DNA of 64,000 nucleotides from Acidovorax sp. HDW3. GTDB taxonomy: Bacteria; Pseudomonadota; Gammaproteobacteria; Burkholderiales; Burkholderiaceae_C. The position numbers were made by a program, and so were the translations under genes. Shown in pieces: positions 7,570-16,059 of this stretch; position 1 is the first letter of the stretch; each line of letters begins with the position of its first letter. Location of the stretch: assembly GCF_011303755.1 (NCBI RefSeq), contig NZ_CP049885.1:2524001-2588000 (forward strand). Direction: 5' to 3'. The notes under the pieces were generated by a model. The model saw nothing but the letters and a program-made list of their open reading frames with translations. It was not told the DNA's origin and did no database searches.

Positions 7570-9471
7570 TCACCCCTGCCCCAGCAGCCCTGCCACCTGC
7601 ACGCGCAGGGCCTCGGGCTGCACGCTGGCGGCAGATATTTCGGGGCCGATGTTCAGGCCCACGCGGTTCCAAAAGCCGCGCCGGAAGGGGCGCACCATGG
7701 CGCCGCCTTGCTCGATGCGGCTGAAGTACGAGCCCCACAAATTCGTCAGCGCCATGGGCACGACGGGCGCGGCCACGCCATCAGCCTGGGCGCGTTCGAT
7801 GATCTTCATGATGCCGCCCTTGAAGGGCTGCAGCTGCCCGTCGCGGGTGATGCCGCCTTCGGGGAAGATGGCAAGCAAGTCGCCCCCCTGCAGCACCTGG
7901 GCGGCGCGTTCAAATGCCGCTTCGTAGGTGGCGCTGTCTTCTTTTTGTGGTGCGACGGGAATGGCCTTGGCCAGGCGAAACAGCCAGCCGAGCACCGGCA
8001 CGCGGAAGATGCGGTGGTCCATCAAAAAGTAAATGGGCCGGGGGCTGGCGGCCATGAGCAGCATGGCATCGACGAAGCTGACGTGGTTGCACGCCAGGAT
8101 GGCCGCGCCCTCGGTGGGGATGTGCGCATCGCCGTGCACCTTGAAACGGTAAATGCAGCGCGACAAAACCCAGGCGACAAAGCGCAGCAGGTACTCGGGC
8201 ACGAGCAAAAAGATGTAGCCCGCCACCACCGCATTGGCCAGGCCGGTGAGCAAGAACACCTGCGGCACGCTCAGCCCCGCACCCAGGAGCGCGCCGGCCA
8301 GAACGGCGCTGGCGATCATGAACAGCGCGTTCAAGATGTTGTTGGCGGCAATGATGCGCGCGCGGTGCGTGGGCTGGCTGCGCATCTGGATGAGGGCGTA
8401 CATGGGCACGCTGTAGAGCCCGGCAAACAGGCTCAGCAGCAGCAAATCGAGCATCACGCGCCAGTGCGCCGCCTGCGCCAGGAAGGCGGTCAGGCCCATC
8501 AGCGGCGCCTCGGGCAGGCCGCGCGCGGCAAAGTACAGGTCGATGGCAAAAACGCTCATGCCGATGGTGCCCAGCGGCACCAGGCCGATCTCCACATGGC
8601 GGCGCGAGAGCACCTCGCACAGCAGCGCGCCCGTGCCAATGCCGACCGAGAACACCACCAGCAAGAGCGAGGCCACCTGCTCGTCGCCGTGCAGCACCTG
8701 CTTGGCAAAGCTGGGGAATTGCGACAAAAACACCGCGCCAAAGAACCACATCCACGAAATGCCCAGCAGCGAGCGAAAGACGACGATGTTCTCGTGCGCC
8801 AGCCGCAGGTTGCGCCAGGTTTCGGTGATCGGGTTCCAGTGGATGCGCAGCCCCGGGTCGGTCGCGGGCGCGGGCGGGATGGCCTGCGCCGCCACGCGCC
8901 CCACCAACGCCAGCAGCACGCAGCCGGCCGCCACCGCGCTGTGACCCACATCTGGCAGCGCCACGAGCAGACCACCGGCGACGTTGCCCAGCAAGATGGC
9001 GACGAAGGTGCCCATCTCCACCATGCCGTTGCCGCCGGTCAGCTCACGCTCGCTCAAAGCCTGGGGCAGGTAGGCAAACTTGACCGGGCCAAACAGCGTC
9101 GAGTGCAGGCCCATGAGGAACACGCAGGCCAGCAGCAGCGCCGGCAGCGTCAGCACAAAACCCAGCGCCGCCAGCAGCATGATGGCGATCTCCAGGTTCT
9201 TGACGAAGCGGATGATGCGCGTCTTCTCCAGCTTGTCCGTGATCTGCCCGGCCGTGGCCGAGAACAGCAAAAACGGCAGGATGAACAGCGCGCCAATCGC
9301 CAGCCCGGCCTGCGCCGGCGCCAGCCAGGCCACCTGCAGCTGGTAAGTCACCATGACGGTGAAGGCGAACTTGAACAGGTTGTCGTTGGCCGCGCCGCAA
9401 AACTGCGTCCAGAAAAACGGCGCAAAACGGCGCTGGGTGAGCAGGGCAAACTGGTTGGGGTGGTCGGACAC
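7570..9471 (-). CDS. LplT-like MFS transporter fused to a PlsC-type acyltransferase
   Basis: A 633-residue fusion. Residues 1 to about 405 form a 12-segment major facilitator domain resembling the lysophospholipid flippase LplT (FWTQFCGAANDNLFKFAFTV near the N-terminus). Residues about 430-633 are a glycerophospholipid acyltransferase with the catalytic NHVSFVDAMLL (HX4D) and FPEGGITRDG motifs. The likely job is to flip lysophospholipid inward and re-acylate it in one polypeptide. Unlike E. coli Aas there is no acyl-ACP synthetase domain after the acyltransferase. The GTG at 9471 has AAGG upstream and gives the conserved N-terminus SDHPNQFALLTQRRFAPFF; upstream in-frame sequence has no family similarity. 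It is preceded by a hairpin repeat copy. Confidence 0.87.
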   Translation of the reverse strand: MSDHPNQFALLTQRRFAPFFWTQFCGAANDNLFKFAFTVMVTYQLQVAWLAPAQAGLAIGALFILPFLLFSATAGQITDKLEKTRIIRFVKNLEIAIMLLAALGFVLTLPALLLACVFLMGLHSTLFGPVKFAYLPQALSERELTGGNGMVEMGTFVAILLGNVAGGLLVALPDVGHSAVAAGCVLLALVGRVAAQAIPPAPATDPGLRIHWNPITETWRNLRLAHENIVVFRSLLGISWMWFFGAVFLSQFPSFAKQVLHGDEQVASLLLVVFSVGIGTGALLCEVLSRRHVEIGLVPLGTIGMSVFAIDLYFAARGLPEAPLMGLTAFLAQAAHWRVMLDLLLLSLFAGLYSVPMYALIQMRSQPTHRARIIAANNILNALFMIASAVLAGALLGAGLSVPQVFLLTGLANAVVAGYIFLLVPEYLLRFVAWVLSRCIYRFKVHGDAHIPTEGAAILACNHVSFVDAMLLMAASPRPIYFLMDHRIFRVPVLGWLFRLAKAIPVAPQKEDSATYEAAFERAAQVLQGGDLLAIFPEGGITRDGQLQPFKGGIMKIIERAQADGVAAPVVPMALTNLWGSYFSRIEQGGAMVRPFRRGFWNRVGLNIGPEISAASVQPEALRVQVAGLLGQG

Positions 9472-9513
9472 GGCAAGGCCTTCAGGGGGGAATGCACGCA
9501 GCGGGCCGGCAGC

Positions 9514-9570
9514 GCTATTATTTTTATAGCTGTCAGCGCTTATTGAGCAAGCGCTAGCAGCTGTTTTAAC
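9514..9570. repeat. Dispersed hairpin repeat copy, symmetric form
   Basis: GCTATTATTTTTATAGCTGT, then CAGCGCTT, the loop ATTGAGC, and AAGCGCTAGCAGCTGT. The two arms pair over about 15 bases, giving a strong hairpin between phaM and the MFS-acyltransferase gene. A T-run follows on the plus strand (CTGTTTTAA), so on the minus strand it is not an obvious terminator for phaM. Confidence 0.75.
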
Positions 9571-9584
9571 CCTTGATTGGGTGC

Positions 9585-10502
9585 TTAGGAAGCCGCTTTT
9601 TTGCGCGCCGGCGCCTGGGCCGGGGTTCTCGCTGCGGTTTTGGTGGTGACTTTGGCGGTGGTTTTGGCCGGGGCTTTGCCGGCGGCCTTGCGCGCGGTCT
9701 TGGTCACGGCCTTGACGGCTTCGCTCGCGGCCTTCTTGCCCGCTTCGCTGGCGGCTTTTTGGGCCACGGTTTTGACCGCTGCGCCCACCCCGGCAGCGGC
9801 TGCGGGCTTGACGCCGGCGGCCTCCTGCATGGTCTGCACGCCCTTGGCGGCAATCTGGGTGGCCATATCGGTGGCGGTTTTCAGCGCCTCTTTGGCCAGA
9901 CCGGTGGCCACGCTCTTGGTAGCGTCGAGCGCGCCCTGGCGCGCGGCATCGTTGAGGGCGGTGGCGGCAATTTGCTGGAACTGGCTGGTGAGCGCGCCCC
10001 ACCACTGCAGCGGGTCGATGGCGCCAACCTCGGGCGCCGCCTTGGCGCTCTTGCGCGCTGCCGGGGCGGCGGCGGTGCTGGCGGCTTCGGCCCCATCCGC
10101 AGCCCGCGCGGCCACGTCCGAGACGGCCTGCGCCGCGCTGGCCACGGTCTCGCCCGCTTTTTGCACGCCGGTGGCCACCGTATCGGCGGCTTTGAGCTTG
10201 AAGGCGTTGGCCACGTCGGCCATGTTGAAGTTCATGCCCTGCAGCGTCGCCAGGGTCATTTTTTGCACCTCCAGCGCCTGGATGGTGGCGGCGAGCGCGC
10301 GCGAGTTCTGCTCCAGCCAGAACTGCACCGACTTGAGCTCGGTGATGCGCTTTTCCAGCTCCTCGACGTTGATCGTCGGCGCCACCCAGTTCGACAGGTT
10401 GGGCAGCTGCGGCACCTTGTCGGCCGCGCCCTTGGCCAGGCCCTGCAAAAAATCAAACCCGGGCACCAGTTTGGCAAAACCAAAGGCATTGTTCTCGCTC
10501 AT
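9585..10502 (-). CDS. phaM: PhaM-like polyhydroxybutyrate granule-associated protein
   Basis: A 305-residue protein. The N-terminal part (GFDFLQGLAKGA, about residues 10-25, then EELEKRITELKSVQFWLEQN, about 45-65) matches PHB granule-associated PhaM proteins. The central Ala-rich helical region (about 100-230) is phasin-like. The C-terminal 70 residues are a Lys/Ala/Thr/Pro-rich tail (for example KAPAKTTAKVTTKTAA) resembling histone H1 and PAKKA-type DNA-binding tails. In Ralstonia PhaM activates PHB synthase and ties granules to the nucleoid, and the tail suggests the same here. The ATG at 10502 begins MSENNAFGFAKLV, as in homologues. It is divergent from the DUF2905 gene. Confidence 0.82.
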   Translation of the reverse strand: MSENNAFGFAKLVPGFDFLQGLAKGAADKVPQLPNLSNWVAPTINVEELEKRITELKSVQFWLEQNSRALAATIQALEVQKMTLATLQGMNFNMADVANAFKLKAADTVATGVQKAGETVASAAQAVSDVAARAADGAEAASTAAAPAARKSAKAAPEVGAIDPLQWWGALTSQFQQIAATALNDAARQGALDATKSVATGLAKEALKTATDMATQIAAKGVQTMQEAAGVKPAAAAGVGAAVKTVAQKAASEAGKKAASEAVKAVTKTARKAAGKAPAKTTAKVTTKTAARTPAQAPARKKAAS

Positions 10503-10568
10503 GACGGCTCCATGCAGTGGGTGGATATCGCGCAAAGCTTACCCCATGCACAGCCCTACACTGGGCGC

Positions 10569-10763
10569 ATGTTGCGTTGGTTGCTCGTCGTTTTCCTGGC
10601 CCTGGTGTTGATCAACGGCCTCGCGCCCTGGCTGCGCCGCTGGGGCTTTGGCCGCCTGCCGGGCGATTTGCGCTTTCGCCTGGGCGGGCGGGAGTGGGAT
10701 ATTCCGCTGGCTTCAACCCTGCTGCTGAGCTGGCTCGTCAGCCTGCTCGCGCGCTGGCTGTAG
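10569..10763 (+). CDS. DUF2905 small membrane protein
   Basis: A 64-residue protein with two hydrophobic segments (residues 3-19 and about 46-62) around the conserved RWGFGRLPGDLRFRLGGREW. The pattern (small membrane protein with LGRLPGDi and a second helix of LLLSWLVSLL type) is DUF2905, of unknown function. It starts 66 bases from the phaM start in the opposite direction. Its last 26 bases overlap the 3' end of the convergent GGDEF-EAL gene. Confidence 0.82.
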   Translation: MLRWLLVVFLALVLINGLAPWLRRWGFGRLPGDLRFRLGGREWDIPLASTLLLSWLVSLLARWL

Positions 10764-13611
10764 CGGCCAAGGCTTCGCGCTGCAGGCGCTCGCCCAGAAT
10801 CTGCGCCGGCACCGGGTGGCAGTAAAAGTAGCCCTGACCGTAGTCGCAGCCGGCGGCGAGCAGCAGCTCGTGCTGCGCCTGCGTCTCCACCCCTTCGGCC
10901 ACCACCGTGATGCCCAGCTGGTGCGCCATGACGATGATGGCCTGGCACAGCACCATGTCCTGGCTGCCCGCCTGCAGGTGCGAGACAAAGCTGCGGTCGA
11001 TCTTGATGCAGTCGATGTCAAAGCGCTTGAGGTAGGACAGCGAGGAGTAGCCCGTGCCAAAGTCATCGAGCGCCAGTTGCAGCCCGGCGTTTTGCAGCTG
11101 GTGCAGCTTGCTGTCGGAGGTTGGGTCGGCATCGAGCAGCACGCGTTCGGTGATCTCCAGCGTCAGCGCCGCCCCCGGCAGCGCCAGCGGTGGCAGCTGC
11201 GCCAGCCAGTCGCCCACCTGGTGTGCATTGCTGAGCAGCTGCACGGGCGAGACGTTGACGCTGAGCGAAAAATCCACCGCCCCCGCCGCCCGCCACTGCG
11301 CCAGCTGGCGTGCCGCCTCGTGAAACACCCAGTCGCCCAGGGGCACGATCAGGCTCGATTCTTCGGCCAGGTCGATGAACTCGCCCGGCCCAACCAGGCC
11401 GCAACCGGGGCGCAGCCAGCGCAGCAGCGCCTCGGCCTTGACGGTGCGCTGGCTGCGCATCTCGACGATGGGCTGGTAGTGCAACACGAATTGGCTCTGC
11501 TCAATCCCCGCTTGCAGGTCGCGCAGCAGCAGGCGCCGCTGCTGCACGGCGGCCTGCATTTCGGGCTCGAAAATGGCAAATTGGTTGCGCCCCTTGTCTT
11601 TGGCGGCGTACATCGCCAGGTCAGCGTGCTTGAGCAGCTCGACGCCGTCGCTGCTGTCGTCCGGATAAAAAGTCACGCCCATGCTGACCGAGATGTGCAC
11701 CGTATTGCCCCCCAGCGCATAGGGCTGGGCAATGGCCTGCAGCACCTTGCGGCACACCGGCTGGGCATCGGCCTGCGCCTGCAGCCCAGGCAGGATGAGG
11801 GTGAACTCGTCGCCCCCCAGGCGGGCGATGAGGTCGGTCGCGCGCACGCAGCTGCGCAGGCGCCGCGCCACCTGGCGCAGCAGCTCGTCGCCCTGGTCGT
11901 GGCCAAAGGTGTCGTTCACTTCCTTGAAAAAATCCAGGTCCAGAAACACCAGCGCAAACGGCAGGCCGCTGTGGCGCGCCTGCTCCATGCCGTGCACCAG
12001 GTTTTGCTGGAACATCTGCCGGTTGGGCAGACCGGTGAGGTGGTCGTAGTGCGCCTGGTGCCAGATGGAAGCCTGCTGCTGGCGCTGCAGCGTCACGTCG
12101 TTGAACAGGCCGATGTAGTTGTGCACACTGCCGTCGGGGTTGTGCGAGGCGGTAATGGTCAGCTCCGAGACAAAGGTCTGACCGTCGGCGCGGCAGTTGG
12201 TGATGTCGCCGCTCCAATGCCCATGCTCGAGCAGGCGCTGCCACATGCCCTGGTAGAACTCCAGCCCATGCTGGCCCGAGCTGAGCGTATTCATGCGCCG
12301 CCCGACGATGGCCGGCGCGGCGTAGCCAGTGATGTGCGTGAACGCCGGGTTGATGTCTTGCACCACGCCGCGCGCGTCGGTCACCACAATGGCCTCGCGC
12401 GTGTGCTGGAACACCAGGCTGGCGCGGCGCATCGAGGCTTCGGCGCGCTTGCGCTCGCTGGTGTCAATAATCAGGCCGATCACCGCCGGCCGCCCCTGGT
12501 AGCGCATGGCAGTGCCAAAAATTTCAATGTCCACCTCGCTGCCGTCGGCGCGCAGCAGGCGGCGCTCGTAGCGGGCGTTGCGCGTGCGCCCTTGCAGGCG
12601 GTCTTGCACGCTTTTCTCGACGGCAACGTAAGCCTGGGGCGTGAACAGCCGCGACATCGGCAGGTGGTTGTCCAGGTCTTGCTGCGTGTAGCCGCTCAGC
12701 CGCGCCATCTGGTCGTTGGCGTAAATCAGCCGCAGCTCGTGGTCGAGCATGTAAATGCCGGCCACCGCGTTGTCGGCCAGGCCGTTGAACATGGCCTGGA
12801 TTTGCTCGGCCGTGGCGCGCTCTTGCGCCACGTCCAGCAGCAGCTGCTCGATATGGCGCGCCGACTCATTGAGCGCCTGCGCCAGCTCGCCGAGCTCATC
12901 GCTGCGCCGCGCCAGCGCCGCCGGTGCGCGCTGCGCATAGTCGCCCGCCACCATGGCGCGGCATTGCTGCGCCAGGCGCTGCATGGGCTGCAGCACCCGC
13001 CGCGCCACCAGCACGTAGCCCAGCCACAGCAGCAACGCATCGAGCACGAACAACGCCAAACTGCTGTACAGGGCGCGCTGGTGCGCCGCGTTGGCGTAGG
13101 CGACGATGCCGTCCATCAGCACCTCGGTGTGCTGCAGCAGCACGGCACTGGCCTGCATGGCCGGGCGAATATCGGGTGCAGCCCCAACCGGGGCCGCTTG
13201 CAGCGTTTGCAGGGCCTGGCGGTATTGCAGCCAGCTGGTCTGCAGGTCGTCAAAAGCCGGGCGCAGCGGCGCCGGCAAGGCCACAACGCGCAGGCCAAAG
13301 GCGCTGCCGCCAGCGGCCAGGGTGCGCTGGGCCTGCTCGAACGCCTGCACGCGCTCGTCGTACGCCTGGGCCCAGTCGCCTTGCGGGTCCTGGCGCGCGG
13401 CCAGGCCCTCGAGCGCCATGCGCTGGCCCAGCATCCGCATCTTGCCGGCGATGTTGAGCGTGGCCGCCAGATCGTCCGAGCGGCGCAGCAGCACCTGCAG
13501 CACGGCGACGTTGCCCAGGGCCAGCACCAACGCCAACAACAGCGCCCAGGCCGCCTTGCGCTGGAGCGTGCGCGGCCACAGGGGCAGAGAAGAAAACAAA
13601 GAAGCAGACAT
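10738..13611 (-). CDS. Membrane PAS-GGDEF-EAL cyclic di-GMP turnover protein
   Basis: A 957-residue signalling protein. In order: membrane segment (about 20-40); periplasmic PilJ-type sensor (about 45-170, with NIAGKMRMLGQRMALEGL); second membrane segment (about 180-205); HAMP-like linker; two PAS domains (about 275-395 and 400-520); GGDEF domain with intact ARLGGDEFTLILPGL (diguanylate cyclase); EAL domain with EALLRWLRPG and DDFGTGYSSLSYLKRF (phosphodiesterase). Both catalytic signatures look intact, so either or both activities are possible. The ATG at 13611 is chosen over a start ten codons upstream because it places the first membrane segment normally. The 3' end overlaps the convergent DUF2905 gene by 26 bases. 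It may adjust the c-di-GMP pool read by PelD, which is inference. Confidence 0.92.
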   Translation of the reverse strand: MSASLFSSLPLWPRTLQRKAAWALLLALVLALGNVAVLQVLLRRSDDLAATLNIAGKMRMLGQRMALEGLAARQDPQGDWAQAYDERVQAFEQAQRTLAAGGSAFGLRVVALPAPLRPAFDDLQTSWLQYRQALQTLQAAPVGAAPDIRPAMQASAVLLQHTEVLMDGIVAYANAAHQRALYSSLALFVLDALLLWLGYVLVARRVLQPMQRLAQQCRAMVAGDYAQRAPAALARRSDELGELAQALNESARHIEQLLLDVAQERATAEQIQAMFNGLADNAVAGIYMLDHELRLIYANDQMARLSGYTQQDLDNHLPMSRLFTPQAYVAVEKSVQDRLQGRTRNARYERRLLRADGSEVDIEIFGTAMRYQGRPAVIGLIIDTSERKRAEASMRRASLVFQHTREAIVVTDARGVVQDINPAFTHITGYAAPAIVGRRMNTLSSGQHGLEFYQGMWQRLLEHGHWSGDITNCRADGQTFVSELTITASHNPDGSVHNYIGLFNDVTLQRQQQASIWHQAHYDHLTGLPNRQMFQQNLVHGMEQARHSGLPFALVFLDLDFFKEVNDTFGHDQGDELLRQVARRLRSCVRATDLIARLGGDEFTLILPGLQAQADAQPVCRKVLQAIAQPYALGGNTVHISVSMGVTFYPDDSSDGVELLKHADLAMYAAKDKGRNQFAIFEPEMQAAVQQRRLLLRDLQAGIEQSQFVLHYQPIVEMRSQRTVKAEALLRWLRPGCGLVGPGEFIDLAEESSLIVPLGDWVFHEAARQLAQWRAAGAVDFSLSVNVSPVQLLSNAHQVGDWLAQLPPLALPGAALTLEITERVLLDADPTSDSKLHQLQNAGLQLALDDFGTGYSSLSYLKRFDIDCIKIDRSFVSHLQAGSQDMVLCQAIIVMAHQLGITVVAEGVETQAQHELLLAAGCDYGQGYFYCHPVPAQILGERLQREALAATASARAG

Positions 13612-13718
13612 GACGGCGCGAATATGGCACTTCGCCCCCACCGCTGCAGCCGCCAGGGTAAAAAAGTGTATCCAGGGAATACGGAATACTACGGTGTTTT
13701 CCCCAGACAGGCCGGCGC

Positions 13719-14984
13719 TTACGACAAGGGTTTGCCCTTATTTTCTTCCGTTGCCAGCCACGCCACCAGCGCCTGCTGGCGTGCCTGGGCAATGGCGCGG
13801 CCCACTTCGGGCCCCTGCAGCCCCCGGCGTGCGGCGGCCTGCGCCACGGGGGCGGTGGGCACGGCCAGGGCGGCGGCCAGCGCCGCCTGCAGGCGCACGC
13901 GCGGGGCGTAGGGCTGCTCTTGCAGGCCCTTGCGGCCCCGGGCGTCGCATTCGCAGGCCCAGAGCACCTGGGCAAAGCGCTCGGGCTTGCGCAGCGCGTC
14001 GCAGCGCTCGAACAGGCGCAGCAGGGCGGCAGCGCCGAGCGCGTCCGAGCGGTGGATGTTGCCGTGCTCGCGCGCCACCACCTCGGCCAGCTCGCGGCCA
14101 TCGGCAGGCACACGCCAGCGCTGGCACACGGCTTGCAGCAGCTGCGCGCTGCGCTCCTCATGGCCGAGGTGGCGCGGCAGCAGGTGCGCCGGCGTCGTGC
14201 CCTTGCCAAAGTCGTGGCACAGGCAGGCAAAGCGCACCGCCAGCGGCGCCTGCAGGCGCGCGGCCATGTCCAGCACCAGCATGGCGTGGATGCCGGTATC
14301 GACCTCGGGGTGGTATTCGGCGCGCTGGGGCACGCCCCACAGGCGGTCGAGCTCGGGCAGCAGGCGGCGCAGGGCGCCGCAGGCGCGCAGCAGCTCGAAC
14401 ATGCGCGAGGGGCGCGTCTCCATCAGGCCGCGCGAGATTTCTTGCCAGATGCGCTCGGGCACGAGGTGATCGACCTCGCCCGCACGCACCATGGCGCGCA
14501 TCAGCTGCAGGGTTTCAGGGGCGACGCGAAAGCGCGGCAGGCGCGCGGCAAAGCGCGCCACGCGCAGGATGCGCACCGGGTCTTCGCGGAAGGCGTCCGT
14601 CACGTGGCGCAGCACGCCGGCCTTGAGGTCGCGCACCCCGCCATAGGGGTCAAAAACGGCTCCAGCGCCCGTCCAGCCAGCGTCAGCAGCTATTGAATTG
14701 ATAGTAAGGTCGCGCCGCGCCAGGTCTTGCTCCAGGGTCACGTCGGGGCTGCTGTGCACGCTAAAGCCCCGGTAGCCGCGCCCGCTTTGGCGTTCGGTGC
14801 GCGCCAGGGCGTATTCCTCGTGGGTTTGCGGGTGCAAAAAGACTGGAAAGTCGCGCCCCACCGGGGTGAAGCCCTGCGCCAGCATCTGCGCCGGCGTGGC
14901 GCCCACCACCACCCAGTCGCGGTCGTGCACCGGGCGCCCCAACAGGCGGTCGCGCACGGCGCCGCCAACCATGTAAATCTGCAT
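13719..14984 (-). CDS. cca: CCA-adding tRNA nucleotidyltransferase with HD domain
   Basis: A 421-residue enzyme that adds or repairs the 3'-CCA of tRNAs. The nucleotidyltransferase core opens with [16 protein letters not shown] and HDRDWVVVG (the catalytic D-x-D), followed by [10 protein letters not shown], the nucleotide-recognition domain, and an HD phosphohydrolase domain ([12 protein letters not shown], about residue 250). This matches the E. coli multifunctional Cca layout (412 residues). Residues 94-112 ([19 protein letters not shown]) are encoded by a full copy of the dispersed hairpin repeat, making the loop before DPYGG about four residues longer than usual. The ATG at 14984 begins at the catalytic fold. 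It is the last gene of pcuC-speD-cca. Confidence 0.93.
   Translation of the reverse strand: MQIYMVGGAVRDRLLGRPVHDRDWVVVGATPAQMLAQGFTPVGRDFPVFLHPQTHEEYALARTERQSGRGYRGFSVHSSPDVTLEQDLARRDLTINSIAADAGWTGAGAVFDPYGGVRDLKAGVLRHVTDAFREDPVRILRVARFAARLPRFRVAPETLQLMRAMVRAGEVDHLVPERIWQEISRGLMETRPSRMFELLRACGALRRLLPELDRLWGVPQRAEYHPEVDTGIHAMLVLDMAARLQAPLAVRFACLCHDFGKGTTPAHLLPRHLGHEERSAQLLQAVCQRWRVPADGRELAEVVAREHGNIHRSDALGAAALLRLFERCDALRKPERFAQVLWACECDARGRKGLQEQPYAPRVRLQAALAAALAVPTAPVAQAAARRGLQGPEVGRAIAQARQQALVAWLATEENKGKPLS
14651..14705. repeat. Dispersed hairpin repeat copy inside cca (asymmetric form)
   Basis: AAAAACGGCTCCAGCGCC, a short loop, then AGCGTCAGCAGCTATTGAAT and TGATAGTA. The same order of elements (GGCTCCAGCGC, loop, AGCNNNNAGCTAT, then AATAG-like) is seen in the intergenic copy at 44043-44098. 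In cca it is translated in frame as residues 94-112, without a stop. Confidence 0.65.
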
Positions 14985-14994
14985 GGCGGGCAGT

Positions 14995-15378
14995 TTACGT
15001 GAGCACCGGGCCGCCCCGGCGCAGCTCCTGGCATTGCTGCTGCGCGGGCGCATAGGCCGCGATCAGGCGCGCGAGCAGGGTGCGCGCCCGATCCGAGTTG
15101 TCGCCCGAGAAGTTGCACACGTACACATCCAGGGTGACGCTGGCGCTCTCGGGCCAGGTGTGCAGCGCCAGGTGCGATTCGGCCAGCAACACGGTGCCCG
15201 TCACGCCGCTGGGCCGCCCCTGGTAGGGCGGGAAGGTTACCCAGCGCTCGCCCACCGGCGTCAGGCCGCAAGCGAGCACCTCCTGGCGGCACAGCGCGGC
15301 GATGCGCGCGGCGTCGAGCAGCAGCGCCGCCTCGCCGGCGCAGCCGTACAAATCTGCCGTCAGGTGCAGTCCTTGCAC
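14995..15378 (-). CDS. speD: S-adenosylmethionine decarboxylase proenzyme
   Basis: A 127-residue pyruvoyl enzyme that decarboxylates S-adenosylmethionine for spermidine synthesis. Ser68 of AESH is the expected self-cleavage and pyruvoyl site, with His73 (HTWPE) and Cys88 (VYVCN); the Ser-5-His-15-Cys spacing equals that of the short bacterial enzymes. It starts with GTG at 15378. It lies 21 bases after pcuC and 10 before cca, so the three are probably co-transcribed. The family consensus Cys-Gly is Cys-Asn here. Confidence 0.88.
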   Translation of the reverse strand: MQGLHLTADLYGCAGEAALLLDAARIAALCRQEVLACGLTPVGERWVTFPPYQGRPSGVTGTVLLAESHLALHTWPESASVTLDVYVCNFSGDNSDRARTLLARLIAAYAPAQQQCQELRRGGPVLT

Positions 15379-15399
15379 GGCGGCGCCTCGGGCTAGCGC

Positions 15400-15909
15400 T
15401 CAGTGCCCGGCGGGGGCTGGGCTGGGGGTATGGGCGGGGGCTGCAGCAGCGGCGCCGGGCGCCTTGAGCGCCACGGGCAGCGTCAGCGGCACACTGGTTT
15501 CCACGCCCTGGGCGTTGCGCAGCACCAGGGTCAGCGCCACTTCACTGCCCACAGCCAGCGGCGCCTTCAAGTCCATGAGCATGACGTGGTAGCCGCCCGG
15601 GCGCAGCTCCACGGCCTGGCCGGCGGGCAGGTCGAGTGCGGCAATGGCGCGCATCTTCATCACGTCTTTTTCCATCTTCATCTCGTGCACCTCGGCCACC
15701 GCAGCGGCGGGCGACTGCACGCGCACCAGCTGGGTGTTTTCTTGCGCCGTCAAACGCATGAAGGCGCCCGTGGCCTTTTGCCCGGCCACGCTGGCGCGGG
15801 CCCAGGCGCCCTCGACCGCCACCGGCGCGCTCTGCGCCCAGGCCGTAGAAGCCACCAATGCCACGGCCAGCCCCAGGGCCTGGCGCCAACGACGCGATTG
15901 CAACTGCAT
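15400..15909 (-). CDS. Periplasmic copper chaperone PCu(A)C
   Basis: A 169-residue protein with a signal peptide (MQLQSRRWRQALGLAVALVA, cleavage near TAWAQ). The copper-binding set of the family is visible: HEMKMEKDVMKM and GGYHVMLMDLK (H-x-M, M-x-M, H-x-M). It should deliver Cu(I) to the CuA/CuB sites of cytochrome oxidase. The C-terminus ends in an Ala/Pro-rich tail. The ATG at 15909 follows a perfect AGGAGG; longer in-frame starts upstream lack one and would spoil the signal peptide. It is the first gene before speD and cca, and divergent from the TonB receptor. Confidence 0.9.
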   Translation of the reverse strand: MQLQSRRWRQALGLAVALVASTAWAQSAPVAVEGAWARASVAGQKATGAFMRLTAQENTQLVRVQSPAAAVAEVHEMKMEKDVMKMRAIAALDLPAGQAVELRPGGYHVMLMDLKAPLAVGSEVALTLVLRNAQGVETSVPLTLPVALKAPGAAAAAPAHTPSPAPAGH

Positions 15910-16032
15910 ACATCCTCCTGTCATGGGTACAAGCGCCCGATTGTAGGAAGAGCGCCCGCCCCCACCCACCTTGGCGACAGGGAGGTTGATAAAAGTCATT
16001 TCAAGCTCCTGTTTTGCATGGCATCATTTAAT

Positions 16033-16053
16033 AAATAGAAATCACTCTCATTT
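16033..16053. promoter_or_regulatory. Fur box before the TonB receptor gene
   Basis: On the minus strand AAATGAGAGTGATTTCTATT plus T matches the betaproteobacterial Fur consensus AAATGAGAATGATTCTCATT plus T at about 17 of 21 positions. It ends only 6 bases before the ATG, so it covers the space where a ribosome binding site would lie. Iron-bound Fur should repress the receptor and probably the genes after it. Confidence 0.65.
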
Positions 16054-16059
16054 ATTTTT

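Noticed and set aside
10816-13911. A 1031-codon open frame on the plus strand across the GGDEF-EAL gene
   Set aside because: The minus strand encodes clear PAS, GGDEF and EAL motifs; the opposite frame is a long shadow typical of GC-rich genes.
15986-15999. An FNR/NnrR-like site TTGATAAAAGTCAT before the TonB receptor gene
   Set aside because: Only the left half matches; the right half lacks ATCAA. The Fur box nearby is much stronger.
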